NCBI GenBank assembly: GCA_049583635.1
Contig: JBAUWF010000034.1
Location: 7,156 to 71,155, forward strand
Origin: Dokdonella_A sp049583635
GTDB taxonomy: Bacteria > Pseudomonadota > Gammaproteobacteria > Xanthomonadales > Rhodanobacteraceae
DNA: 64,000 nucleotides
Direction of reading: 5' to 3'
This document shows positions 26,201-34,841 of this stretch, in pieces. The position numbers and the translations under genes are program-made. Position 1 is the stretch's first letter. Each line of letters begins with the position of its first letter. The notes beneath the pieces are model-generated. The model made no database searches. It had not been told where the DNA came from and worked only from the letters and a program-made list of their open reading frames with translations.

Positions 26201-26998
26201 TCAATGTACGTCCTTCCAGTATTCCTTCTTCAGGAACCACGCGATAAAGGTGAATGCGGCCAGATACAACACCACCCAGACGCCCATCGACTCGCGTTTG
26301 AGCGCCGCCGGTTCGCCGGCATATTGCAGGAACGCAGTGATATCGCGCGCCGTCTGAACAAACTCTTCCCGGTTCTGACTTCCAGGCCGGGCCAATTCCA
26401 GCCGCTCGATGACCGCATCGTGGCCCGCTTCGCCGGGTTTGTAAACGGCGGTCTGCAAACCTTGCAACTCCCAAAGCGGATTCGGCATCGACGCGTTCGG
26501 AAACACCGTGTTGTTCCAACCGACCGGACGGCTCGGATCCAGATAGAACGACTGCAGATAGCTGTAGATCCAATCCGGACCCTTGGCGCGCGCCTCCAGC
26601 GACAGATCGGGCGGCGCCTTGCCGAACCATTTCTGCGCGTCGGCAGCCGGCATGCGGCTGACCGCGTGATTGCCGATCTTGGCTCCGGTAAAAATCAGGC
26701 TGCGGGCGACCTCATCGTCGCTGAGCCCCAGATCCGCCGCGATACGCGAATAGCGCAGATATTTCAGCGAGTGACAGCCCGAGCAGTAGTTGAAGAAAAG
26801 CTTGGCACCGTGTTGCACCGAAGCCATCGCATCGATGCGGGTATTCGCCGCCTCGAGACCGTTGCCCTCCTCGGCACGCGCCTTGCCGGCCAGTGCGCCG
26901 GCCAACAGCGCGCCGGCTATCAGTGCCAGCAGTGGCCGATGCAGGAATGAGAGGCCACGCCGGCGCGCCGCGATTGCGTAATGATTCATCTCAGTCAT
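26201..26998 (-). CDS. petC: ubiquinol-cytochrome c reductase, cytochrome c1
   Basis: A 265-residue membrane-anchored c-type cytochrome of the bc1 complex. N-terminal signal segment ending ALAGKARA, heme c site CSGCH with FFNYCSGCHSLKYLRYSR, distal Met region, and a C-terminal membrane helix (MGVWVVLYLAAFTFIAWFL) anchoring it with a short cytoplasmic tail. ATG 26998 overlaps the petB stop by 8 bp; ATG 26989 is an alternative. Confidence 0.96.
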   Translation of the reverse strand: MTEMNHYAIAARRRGLSFLHRPLLALIAGALLAGALAGKARAEEGNGLEAANTRIDAMASVQHGAKLFFNYCSGCHSLKYLRYSRIAADLGLSDDEVARSLIFTGAKIGNHAVSRMPAADAQKWFGKAPPDLSLEARAKGPDWIYSYLQSFYLDPSRPVGWNNTVFPNASMPNPLWELQGLQTAVYKPGEAGHDAVIERLELARPGSQNREEFVQTARDITAFLQYAGEPAALKRESMGVWVVLYLAAFTFIAWFLKKEYWKDVH

Positions 26999-28286
26999 GC
27001 GTCGTCACCCGCTCCGGCACCGGCTTGGTTCTCTCGAAACCGAAATACGTATAGACCCAGAGAAACACAAAGAAACCGAAATACAACACAACCAGAATAC
27101 GGCCGAAAATGTTTTCGATGAAGGTCACGTTGGCATCGGGACCGAAGATTTCCGGAATCCACTCAGCGGTCTTGTCTGCACCGATCGTGCCGAGCAGAAG
27201 GAACACCAGAGCGAACACGCCGAGCGCTATCTTGTAGCCGCGTCCGCGATAGCGGATCGACTTGACCTTGCCCCTGTCCAGCCACGGCACCAGAAACAGC
27301 AGGAATATAGACGAGAACATCGCGAGCACGCCGGGCAGCTTGGCCGGAATCATGCGCACGATCGCGTAGAACGGCGTGAAGTACCAGACCGGCTTGATCG
27401 CCGCCGGAGTCACCAGATTGTTGGCCGGAATGAAATTGTCGGGCTCGAGGAACCAGCCGCCGACACCGGGCTGGAAGAAAATGATGAAGGCGCAGATGAT
27501 CAGGAAAAATCCGGTCCCGAACAAATCCTTGACGGTGTAGTAGGGGTGGAACGGAATGCCGTCGAGCGGATGACCGTCCGGCCCCTTGTTCTTCTTGATC
27601 TCGACGCCATCGGGATTGTTCGAGCCGACTTCATGCAACGCGGCCAGATGCAGCACCACCAGCAGCAGCAAGACCAGCGGAAGCGCGACCACGTGCAGCG
27701 CGAAGAAGCGGTTGAGCGTTGCGCCCGAGGGCAGATAATCGCCCATGATCCATTGCACCAGCGTATCCCCGATCCACGGAACGGCGCTGAACAACGTAAT
27801 GATCACCTTGGCGCCCCAAAACGACATGTTGCCCCACGGCAACACGTATCCCATGAACGCCTCCGCCATCAGCACCAGGAAGATCAGCATACCGAGCAGC
27901 CAGACCAGTTCGCGCGGCTTCTTGTAGGAGCCATACATCAGGCCGCGAAACATGTGCAGATAGACCACGACGAAGAACATCGAGGCGCCGACCTCGTGCA
28001 TGTAGCGGATCAGCCAGCCCCACTGCACGTCGCGCATGATGTACTCGACCGATGCGAACGCGCCGGCCGCGCTGGGATTGTAAAACATGGTCAGGAAAAT
28101 GCCGGTGACGATCTGGTTGACCAGCACCAGCAGCGCCAGCGAACCGAAGTAATACATGACATTGAAGTTCTTCGGTGCGTAGTAGCCGCTGGTGTGCGAG
28201 GCCATGAACGACAGGATAGGCAGCCGATCCTCGACCCAGGCCAGCACGCGGTTTTTCGGATGGACGCGGTGGGCTGTCGTGCTCAT
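26991..28286 (-). CDS. petB: cytochrome b of the bc1 complex
   Basis: A 431-residue membrane subunit with eight helices. Heme-b histidines are visible in YLHMFRGLMYGSYK and HVVALPLVLLLLVVLHLAALHEVGS. The Qo-site motif is PYYTVKDLFG with the nearby quinone loop. The reading frame opens MSTTAHRVHPKNRVLAWVEDRLP. ATGA overlap with petA upstream and an 8-bp overlap with petC downstream indicate a tightly coupled petABC operon. Confidence 0.98.
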   Translation of the reverse strand: MSTTAHRVHPKNRVLAWVEDRLPILSFMASHTSGYYAPKNFNVMYYFGSLALLVLVNQIVTGIFLTMFYNPSAAGAFASVEYIMRDVQWGWLIRYMHEVGASMFFVVVYLHMFRGLMYGSYKKPRELVWLLGMLIFLVLMAEAFMGYVLPWGNMSFWGAKVIITLFSAVPWIGDTLVQWIMGDYLPSGATLNRFFALHVVALPLVLLLLVVLHLAALHEVGSNNPDGVEIKKNKGPDGHPLDGIPFHPYYTVKDLFGTGFFLIICAFIIFFQPGVGGWFLEPDNFIPANNLVTPAAIKPVWYFTPFYAIVRMIPAKLPGVLAMFSSIFLLFLVPWLDRGKVKSIRYRGRGYKIALGVFALVFLLLGTIGADKTAEWIPEIFGPDANVTFIENIFGRILVVLYFGFFVFLWVYTYFGFERTKPVPERVTTHD

Positions 28287-28885
28287 CCTTTCGCTCCTGC
28301 CGCATCAACGCCAATCTGGATCTGGGTATCGGTGACGAAATGGTACGGCGGCACCACCATGTTGGCCGGCGCCGGCACGCCGTCGTAGACACGCGCGGCC
28401 ATGTCGTAACGCGATTTGTGGCAGGGACAGAAGAATCCGCCCTTCCAGTCCGGATCGAACGGTTCGGGCGTGATCTCGCCCTTGTAATCCGGCACACAGC
28501 CAAGGTGCGTACAGATACCGACGATGACCAGCCACTCTGGCTTGATCGAGCGATATTCGTTTTTCGCGTACGCCGGCTGCTGATCGGTGTTGTCGCTGTT
28601 CGGATCCTTCAGGCGCGAATCCTGCCCAGGCAGCGTGGCAAGCTGCGCCTTGGTGCGATTGACGACAAATACCGGCAGGCCGCGCCAGCCAAAGGTGACC
28701 TTCTGACCGGGCTCGATCTTGGCGATATCCGCCATCACCGGCGCACCGAGGGATTTGGCGCGCGCGCTCGGTTCCCACGATTTGATGAAAGGCACTGCCG
28801 CGAGTACGACTCCAGCTCCGCCGACCACCGAGGTCGTCGCGGTCAGGAATCGGCGACGGCCCTTGTTGACGCCCTCGTTCGCCAT
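28283..28885 (-). CDS. petA: Rieske iron-sulfur subunit of the bc1 complex
   Basis: 200 residues. The N-terminal R-R-R-F-L-T motif with a hydrophobic anchor (twin-arginine export, uncleaved) leads to the Rieske domain, where CTHLGCVP and CPCHKSRYD bind the [2Fe-2S] cluster. The start MANEGVNKGRRR is preceded by GGAGTG; the longer frame upstream is not conserved in character. First gene of petABC, divergent from the DegS-like gene. Confidence 0.97.
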   Translation of the reverse strand: MANEGVNKGRRRFLTATTSVVGGAGVVLAAVPFIKSWEPSARAKSLGAPVMADIAKIEPGQKVTFGWRGLPVFVVNRTKAQLATLPGQDSRLKDPNSDNTDQQPAYAKNEYRSIKPEWLVIVGICTHLGCVPDYKGEITPEPFDPDWKGGFFCPCHKSRYDMAARVYDGVPAPANMVVPPYHFVTDTQIQIGVDAAGAKG

Positions 28886-29165
28886 CCAACACTCCGCTGA
28901 ACTTATCGACAAAAACCAGCACGCATCGGGAAGGCTCGCAGCCTCGCCAATTCCCACGATTCCCACACGTAATCCGAACCCCGCCGCGCGTGAATCGATC
29001 ATTCGGCCACCGGTCGCGGTCGAATCCATTCATGACGCACGCAGCGGCTGCAAGCAAGCTGGGGCTTGCCCCAAAAACGTGGTAGTTTAACGAACCCCCT
29101 CGCACCGCACAATCAAGGTCGACGCGGCATACGCCCGTTGCCTGCGGCGCCGCTCATATACCGAC

Positions 29166-30401
29166 ATGTCACCTGTCCGCACCCACCATCTCATCTTCGT
29201 CGCCCGCTTTGCCATACTCGGCCTGGCGATCGCGTTCGTGTTGAGCGTGTTCGCTCCATCCCTGGTCGAACGGCTGCGCAACGGCGCCGAGCCGGGAGTG
29301 GCAGGAGCAAGTGCCAAGGTGCATGCGCGGGCCGACCCGGCAAACCTTCAGCCGCACATCAACACCTTGCGCTCGAGCGGGCCGGTTTCCTATGCCGATG
29401 CGGTGGCCCGTGCCTCGCCCGCAGTCGTGAACATCTATGCCAACAAGGTCACCACGTTTCGCCAGATTTATTCGATTCCCGATCCGCTGACGCAGCGACT
29501 GCTCGGCGCGGTCGCGGTCGGGCCGCCGATGAAACGCAACGATCAGAACCTCGGTTCCGGGGTAATCTTCAGCGCGGATGGCTATGTACTGACCAACAAC
29601 CATGTGATCAGCGGTGCCGATGACATCCAGGTATTGCTCGACGGCAACAAGGTCGCCAAGGCGGATGTCATCGGCACCGACGCCGAAACCGATCTGGCCG
29701 TGCTGAAGATCCATGCCGAGAAGCTGCCGACCATTGCGGTTGCGGATCAGTCCGCGGTCAACGTCGGCGATGTGGTGCTGGCAATCGGCAATCCGGTCGG
29801 CCTCGGCAAGACGGTGACAATGGGCATCGTCAGCGCGACCGGTCGTCAGCTCAACATGTCCGCCTACGAGGATTTCATCCAGACCGATGCGGCGATCAAT
29901 GCCGGCAATTCGGGCGGCGCGCTCATAAACGCGCTCGGCGAACTGGTCGGCATCAATACGGCGATCTACCCGCGCACCCCGGTGGCGGATGGCCGCGGAA
30001 CCTACACACCCGGTGCCGAAGGTATCGGCTTCGCCATCCCGGTCGCCACGGCCAAGGCGGTACTCGAGCAGATCGTCAAGAATGGTCGAGTTGTGCGCGG
30101 CTGGATCGGCGCCGACTACACCGATATCCCGCTGGCCCAGGGCGCGAACGCAAGGCAGCCCGGCGTGCTGATCACACGTGTCGTCGCGGAAAGTCCGGCG
30201 GCGCGGGCCGGCTTGCAGCCCGGTGACCTGCTGCTCGATCTCGACGGCGACAGGATCGACGGTCAGGTCGCGCTGCGCAATCGTGAGGCGGCGCTAACGC
30301 CCGGCACCAAGGTGCACCTCGACGGTCTGCGCCGCAACATGCCATTTCACGTCGAGCTGGCACTCGCCGAACGCCCGGCGCCGGGAACCACCGGCGCTTA
30401 G
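29166..30401 (+). CDS. degS: DegS/AlgW-type periplasmic serine protease
   Basis: 411 residues. N-terminal uncleaved membrane anchor (about 9-32), trypsin-like domain with catalytic H146 (LTNNHV), D176 (AETDLAVLK) and S249 (NAGNSGGALI), then one PDZ domain (about 305-400, GVLITRVVAESPAARAGLQPGDLLLD). A single PDZ plus membrane anchor is the DegS/AlgW architecture. Such enzymes sense unassembled outer-membrane protein C-termini and cut the anti-sigma factor RseA/MucA. A longer-than-usual linker (40-75) is present. Divergent from petABC. Confidence 0.92.
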   Translation: MSPVRTHHLIFVARFAILGLAIAFVLSVFAPSLVERLRNGAEPGVAGASAKVHARADPANLQPHINTLRSSGPVSYADAVARASPAVVNIYANKVTTFRQIYSIPDPLTQRLLGAVAVGPPMKRNDQNLGSGVIFSADGYVLTNNHVISGADDIQVLLDGNKVAKADVIGTDAETDLAVLKIHAEKLPTIAVADQSAVNVGDVVLAIGNPVGLGKTVTMGIVSATGRQLNMSAYEDFIQTDAAINAGNSGGALINALGELVGINTAIYPRTPVADGRGTYTPGAEGIGFAIPVATAKAVLEQIVKNGRVVRGWIGADYTDIPLAQGANARQPGVLITRVVAESPAARAGLQPGDLLLDLDGDRIDGQVALRNREAALTPGTKVHLDGLRRNMPFHVELALAERPAPGTTGA

Positions 30402-30449
30402 CGAGCGAAGTTCCGCACAATTCATGGGACGTGCCCTTAGCTGTTCAGC

Positions 30450-30481
30450 CCCTTGAGTCAAGGGACCCTTGCGGCGCAAGG
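30450..30481. terminator. two adjacent perfect hairpins between convergent genes
   Basis: CCCTTG-AGT-CAAGGG (30450-30464) and CCTTGC-GGC-GCAAGG (30467-30481) stand side by side between the protease gene and the convergent transglycosylase gene. They can also pair with each other (CAAGGG-A-CCCTTG). No T-run follows on either strand, so termination is plausible but unproven. Confidence 0.4.
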
Positions 30482-30553
30482 ACTTGACGGGTTGTGGAAG
30501 CATGCCGGCGTTTTGAGGAATTCACCGGCCACACTTATACGGACCTTCCCTGC

Positions 30554-31495
30554 CTACAGCGCCTTCTGGTAACGATGACGCAGCGTCGCGACGCGTTTGA
30601 CGTAGAGCCGGGTCTCGTCGTACGGCGGTACGCCGCCGTACTTCTGCACGGCCGCCTCGCCTGCATTGTAGGCCGCAGTAGCCAGTCGTTCGTCGCCTTT
30701 GAAATCCTTCAACAGCTGCGCGAGGTAACGCGCGCCGCCTTCGATGTTTTCCGAAGCGTCGAAAACATCGGCAACTCCGAGATCGCCCGCAGTCCCCGGC
30801 ATCAACTGCATGAGTCCCTGTGCGCCCTTGGCCGAGATCGCGAGCGGATTGAAGGCTGATTCGGCGTGGATGACCGCGCGCAACAACGCAACGCTGACGC
30901 CGGAATCGGCGGCCGCCTTGGCGATTTCGCCGCGATAGTCGTCGAGGTGCAGCCGTACGTGGGCCCAGTCGATCTTCGAGTGCACGTCGCAGGCAACACA
31001 GGTCGCGATATAGGTAAACAGCACCGAGAACCTGCCGTCGCGCGGCTTGACGTTGGTGTATTCGGTAATGCCGCTCTTGCGTTCAACCCGATATACCGAG
31101 CCGCGCAGGATCCGCGGCGATGGTCTGCCGCCGGGCGCCGCAGCCGGCCCGGCACTGGCGACCCGCCCAGGGGCAACAGCCGGCGCAGTCGTCGTCACTC
31201 CGGCACTGTGCGCCTTGACGTCCGGGCGTTCCTGATCCGGGCGTTCCTGATAGTCCCATGCGCGCTCCGCCGCCAAGCTGCCGGGCGCCGGTCCCTTTTT
31301 CGCGCTCGCCTCGGTGTAGCGCGAAACCACCTTGCAGCGAGCCGCCGTCTGCACCACATTGGTATAGACGATTGCGTGGTCGGAGCGCTCGCAGCGATAC
31401 AACACGCCGGCTCGCGCCGAACCGGCGGCGACGGCGCCGCTCAGTCCGAATATCGCGGCGGCAAGCAGTTGGATGGTTCGCTTCATGAGCAACAT
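30554..31495 (-). CDS. lytic transglycosylase (SLT family) with DUF4124-like N-terminal repeats
   Basis: About 313 residues. Signal peptide ending SARAG, two short beta motifs of DUF4124 character (VLYRCERSDHAIVYTNV; SVYRVERKSGITEYTNV) separated by a Pro/Ala/Gly-rich linker, then the SLT domain: ALLRAVIHAESAFNPLAISAKGAQGLMQLMPGTA with the catalytic glutamate in HAESAF, and ATAAYNAGE near the end. It cleaves the MurNAc-GlcNAc bond of periplasmic peptidoglycan. The start at MLLMKRT was chosen; MKRT three codons later is possible. Confidence 0.9.
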   Translation of the reverse strand: MLLMKRTIQLLAAAIFGLSGAVAAGSARAGVLYRCERSDHAIVYTNVVQTAARCKVVSRYTEASAKKGPAPGSLAAERAWDYQERPDQERPDVKAHSAGVTTTAPAVAPGRVASAGPAAAPGGRPSPRILRGSVYRVERKSGITEYTNVKPRDGRFSVLFTYIATCVACDVHSKIDWAHVRLHLDDYRGEIAKAAADSGVSVALLRAVIHAESAFNPLAISAKGAQGLMQLMPGTAGDLGVADVFDASENIEGGARYLAQLLKDFKGDERLATAAYNAGEAAVQKYGGVPPYDETRLYVKRVATLRHRYQKAL

Positions 31496-31619
31496 GGAAC
31501 CCAAGCCAGTCACAGAGTTTCCGTCAGTCCCGCGCCGATGCCAAGTCTGCCGCAGCGCAGCAATCCTTGCCGCACCTGATAAACTCCGAGTTTAAATCGT
31601 CGATCGACCGATTTCCGCG

Positions 31620-32996
31620 ATGCCCGGCAAGCTCTACATCAAGACGCACGGTTGCCAGATGAACGAGTACGACTCGGCCAGAATGGCCGACGTGCTGAAC
31701 GAGGCACAGGGTCTGGAGCTGACTGACGATCCCGGTTGCGCCGATGTAATCCTGATCAATACCTGCTCGATTCGGGAAAAGGCCCAGGAAAAGGTGTTCA
31801 GTCAGCTTGGACGCTGGCGCGCGTTGAAACTCGAAAACCCCGATCTCGTGATTGGCGTGGGTGGCTGCGTGGCGAGCCAGGAAGGCGAAGCGATCGTCGC
31901 ACGTGCGCCGATTGTCGATCTCGTGTTCGGACCGCAGACCCTGCACCGCCTTCCGGCCATGATCGAGGCGCACCGCGCCAGCGGTCGCCCGCAGGTCGAT
32001 ATCCGCTTTCCCGAGATCGAGAAGTTCGATTCACTGCCCGAACCGCGCGCCGAGGGGCCAACCGCCTTCGTATCGATCATGGAAGGCTGTTCGAAATACT
32101 GCTCGTTCTGCGTGGTGCCGTACACGCGTGGCGAGGAAATCAGCCGCCCGTTCGACGATGTGCTGGCCGAGGTCGCGGCGCTGGCCGAACAAGGCGTGCG
32201 CGAGATCAACCTGCTCGGCCAGAACGTCAACGCGTATCGCGGTCCGGTCGCCGAAGGTTTTGCCGATCTGGTCGAAACGCCGCTGATCGAAGGCAAGTAC
32301 GCCGATCTGGCGTTGCTGATCCACGCGATCGCCGAGATCGACGACATCGCCCGCATCCGCTTCACGACCTCGCATCCACTCGAGTTTTCGGATTCGCTCG
32401 TCGACGCCTACGCGAACGTTCCCAAGCTCGCGAACTACCTGCACCTGCCGGTGCAATCGGGGTCGGATCGCATTCTCGCCGCGATGAAGCGCGGCTACAC
32501 CGCACTCGAATACAAACAGAAAATCCGCAAGTTGCGCGCGGTGCGGCCGGATATCAGCCTGTCCTCGGATTTCATCGTCGGCTTTCCGGGCGAGACCGAA
32601 GCCGATTTCGAGCAGACCATGAAACTCATCCACGATGTCGGCTTCGACCAGAGTTTCTCATTCATTTATTCCAAGCGACCCGGCACACCGGCATCAAACC
32701 TGCCCGACGATACGCCCGACGCGATCAAGCACGAGCGGCTGACGCGCCTGCAAGCGGCGATCGGAGCGAATGCCGCGCGCATCGCCGAGTCGATGGTCGG
32801 CACGACGCAGACCGTGCTGGTCGAAGGCCCGAGCAGGAAGGACCCGAACGAATTGACCGGGCGCAGCGAGAACATGCGCTACGTCAACTTCCCGGCGCCA
32901 GCCTTCGCGCGCGACGCGATGACCGGCCAGCTCGTCGATGTCGTGATCACGCGGGCCATGGCAAATTCCTTGCGCGGTCAGGTCTCTGGCGTCTAG
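31620..32996 (+). CDS. miaB: tRNA-2-methylthio-N6-dimethylallyladenosine synthase
   Basis: A 458-residue radical-SAM methylthiotransferase that modifies A37 of tRNA. The N-terminal UPF0004 domain carries auxiliary cluster cysteines C12, C49 and C83 (THGCQMNEYDS; INTCSIREKAQ; GGCVA). The radical-SAM CxxxCxxC is at C157, C161 and C164 (EGCSKYCSFCVVPYTRG). A TRAM domain follows at the C-terminus (TQTVLVEGPS..). First gene of the conserved miaB-phoH-ybeY-corC cluster, here interrupted by the next gene. Confidence 0.98.
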   Translation: MPGKLYIKTHGCQMNEYDSARMADVLNEAQGLELTDDPGCADVILINTCSIREKAQEKVFSQLGRWRALKLENPDLVIGVGGCVASQEGEAIVARAPIVDLVFGPQTLHRLPAMIEAHRASGRPQVDIRFPEIEKFDSLPEPRAEGPTAFVSIMEGCSKYCSFCVVPYTRGEEISRPFDDVLAEVAALAEQGVREINLLGQNVNAYRGPVAEGFADLVETPLIEGKYADLALLIHAIAEIDDIARIRFTTSHPLEFSDSLVDAYANVPKLANYLHLPVQSGSDRILAAMKRGYTALEYKQKIRKLRAVRPDISLSSDFIVGFPGETEADFEQTMKLIHDVGFDQSFSFIYSKRPGTPASNLPDDTPDAIKHERLTRLQAAIGANAARIAESMVGTTQTVLVEGPSRKDPNELTGRSENMRYVNFPAPAFARDAMTGQLVDVVITRAMANSLRGQVSGV

Positions 32997-33070
32997 CGCG
33001 GGCACCATAGCCGCACAACGGTACGCCAAGTCGATTTTGCGACTGTAATCCGTGCATGACCACACGGTCC

Positions 33071-33106
33071 CATCGGCCTAGCACCGATGCCCGCAAGCGG
33101 GTTTGA
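33071..33106 (+). terminator. hairpins after miaB, weak terminator candidate
   Basis: CATCGG-CCTAGCA-CCGATG and, directly after it, CCCG-CAAG-CGGG followed by TTTGACTT. The second stem with a short T-run could end the miaB transcript before the FG-GAP gene. Confidence 0.35.
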
Positions 33107-33149
33107 CTTCGTGCATCATCGCGCAATACTGGCGTGGGCGCCTCTTGAC

Positions 33150-34790
33150 ATGGGCTTCGTTATGCACCGCGCTTCAATGGTTTACCACCGGTGTCTGAAC
33201 GTCGCAGCAATCCTGGCTCTGGCATGTTTCAGCACATTCACCGCATGCGCGCATGCGGGCGCGGCGGCGATTCAGCTCGGCAACCTCAATGGCAGCAATG
33301 GCTTTCGCCTGGATGGCGAATCAGCCGGGGACGACAGCGGCTTTTCGGTCGCCGGCGCCGGCGACATCAACGGCGACGGCATCGATGATGTGGTGATCGG
33401 TGCGGCCCGATCCGATTCAAACGGCTTTGAGTCCGGCAGCAGCTACGTGGTCTTCGGTCGCGCCGACGACTTTGCGGCCAGCGTGGAATTGGTCGCGCTC
33501 GACGGACACAACGGATTTCGTCTCACGGGTGCGACTGCATTCGAGGAGAGCGGCCATTCGGTGGCCGGTGCCGGCGACATCAACGGCGACGGCATCGACG
33601 ATCTCGTCATCGGAGCGCCCTTCGCCGATTCGAACGGCGCGATGTCCGGCACCAGCTATGTCGTGTTCGGCCGCCGCGACGGCTTCCCCGCCAGCGTGGA
33701 CCTCGGAACACTCGATGGCAATGACGGCTTTCGTCTGGATGGCACGTCCGGACGCTACTTCAGTGGCGGATCGGTTGCCGGCGCGGGCGATATCAATGGC
33801 GATGGCGTCGACGATCTGGTCATCGGGGCCACGTATCCGGTCGTCAAGGGCGACTATCCCGGCAGCAGCTATGTCGTTTTCGGCCGCACCAGCGGCTTCC
33901 CAGCGATTCTCGATCTGGGCACGCTCGACGGCACTGACGGCTTTCGGCTCGACGGTGTGAAAGCAGGCGCTCAGAGCGGCTACCCGGTAGCCGCCGCGGG
34001 AGATCTCAACGCTGACGGCATCGACGATCTCGTGATCGGTGCGTATCTCGCCAGTCCGAATGGCTACGCATCGGGAAGCAGCTATGTGGTCTTCGGTCAC
34101 GGCGGCGCCTTTGCCGGCAACGTATCGTTGAGCGCACTCGACGGGCATGGCGGTTTCCGGATTGACGGCATCGCCGCGAACGAATTCAGCGGCCTTTCCG
34201 TTTCCGGAGCCGGCGACATCAACGGCGACGGCATCGATGATCTCATGATCGGCGCGAGCGGCGACGGCGCGTTCGCTGGCAGCAGTTATGTATTGTTCGG
34301 TCACTCCGGAGACTTTCCGGTCAGTCTGCGTCTCGACGCATTCGACGGCAGCAACGGATTCCGCCTCGACGGCCTGGCGCCGGTGGACTACAGCGGATCC
34401 TCGGTCGCCGACGCTGACGACATCAATGGCGACGGACTCGACGACCTGCTGATCGGCGCGTCCGGCGCTGATCCGAATGGCAGCGGATCCGGCAGCAGCT
34501 ATGTGTTTTTCGGCCACCTGGGCAAGTTTCCCGCCAGTCTGAGTCTGGGCACGCTCGACGGCAACAACGGCTTTCGTCTCGATGGTGTGGCGGCCGGCGA
34601 TTCCAGCGGCTACTCGGTCGCGCATGCCGGCGACGTGAATGGCGACGGCATCGACGATCTCGTGATCGGTGCGCCGTTCGCGAGCCCGAACGGCGGCGCT
34701 ACCGGAAGCGCCTATGTGGTCTTCGGCCATCATGATCGCGTGTTCTGCGACGGCTTCGATGGCGGCGCCTGCCTGTCACGCGCGCATTGA
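33150..34790 (+). CDS. secreted seven-repeat FG-GAP (integrin-alpha-like) beta-propeller protein
   Basis: About 546 residues. A Sec signal peptide (YHRCLNVAAILALACFSTFTACAHAG) leads into seven units of about 70 residues. Each has L-x-x-L-D-G-x-x-G-F-R-L-D-G, then S-V-A-G-A-G-D-I-N-G-D-G-I-D-D-L-V-I-G-A, then G-S-S-Y-V-V-F-G. The DINGDGIDD loops are calcium-binding FG-GAP motifs, and seven blades make a closed propeller. The tail is DRVFCDGFDGG, similar to the end of the protein at 41016. ATGs at 33162 and 33177 are alternative starts; no strong ribosome-binding site. It interrupts the miaB-phoH cluster. Role unknown; cell-surface adhesion or a binding scaffold is a guess. Confidence 0.85.
   Translation: MGFVMHRASMVYHRCLNVAAILALACFSTFTACAHAGAAAIQLGNLNGSNGFRLDGESAGDDSGFSVAGAGDINGDGIDDVVIGAARSDSNGFESGSSYVVFGRADDFAASVELVALDGHNGFRLTGATAFEESGHSVAGAGDINGDGIDDLVIGAPFADSNGAMSGTSYVVFGRRDGFPASVDLGTLDGNDGFRLDGTSGRYFSGGSVAGAGDINGDGVDDLVIGATYPVVKGDYPGSSYVVFGRTSGFPAILDLGTLDGTDGFRLDGVKAGAQSGYPVAAAGDLNADGIDDLVIGAYLASPNGYASGSSYVVFGHGGAFAGNVSLSALDGHGGFRIDGIAANEFSGLSVSGAGDINGDGIDDLMIGASGDGAFAGSSYVLFGHSGDFPVSLRLDAFDGSNGFRLDGLAPVDYSGSSVADADDINGDGLDDLLIGASGADPNGSGSGSSYVFFGHLGKFPASLSLGTLDGNNGFRLDGVAAGDSSGYSVAHAGDVNGDGIDDLVIGAPFASPNGGATGSAYVVFGHHDRVFCDGFDGGACLSRAH
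33281..34730 (+). repeat. seven tandem coding repeats of about 205-215 bp
   Basis: Successive units begin near 33281, 33488, 33700, 33916, 34129, 34333 and 34546. They encode the FG-GAP blades. Units differ by many substitutions, so this is an old duplication, not a recent tandem array. Confidence 0.85.
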
Positions 34791-34841
34791 CCAGGCAATC
34801 CCGCTGGCAACGAAAGCAGCCAGGCGCTAGGCTCGCCGGCA

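Noticed and set aside
26997..28388. 463-codon open frame opposite petB
   Set aside because: Antisense shadow rich in His, Gln and Arg, with no domain; petB is unmistakable.
31736..33010. 424-codon frame overlapping miaB on the same strand
   Set aside because: Out-of-frame, Arg-rich translation of miaB, whose cysteine motifs are intact.
33281..34730. Regular repeats that might be taken for CRISPR or a satellite array
   Set aside because: Units are about 210 bp, diverged, and in frame with FG-GAP blades; no 28-37 bp direct repeats with spacers.
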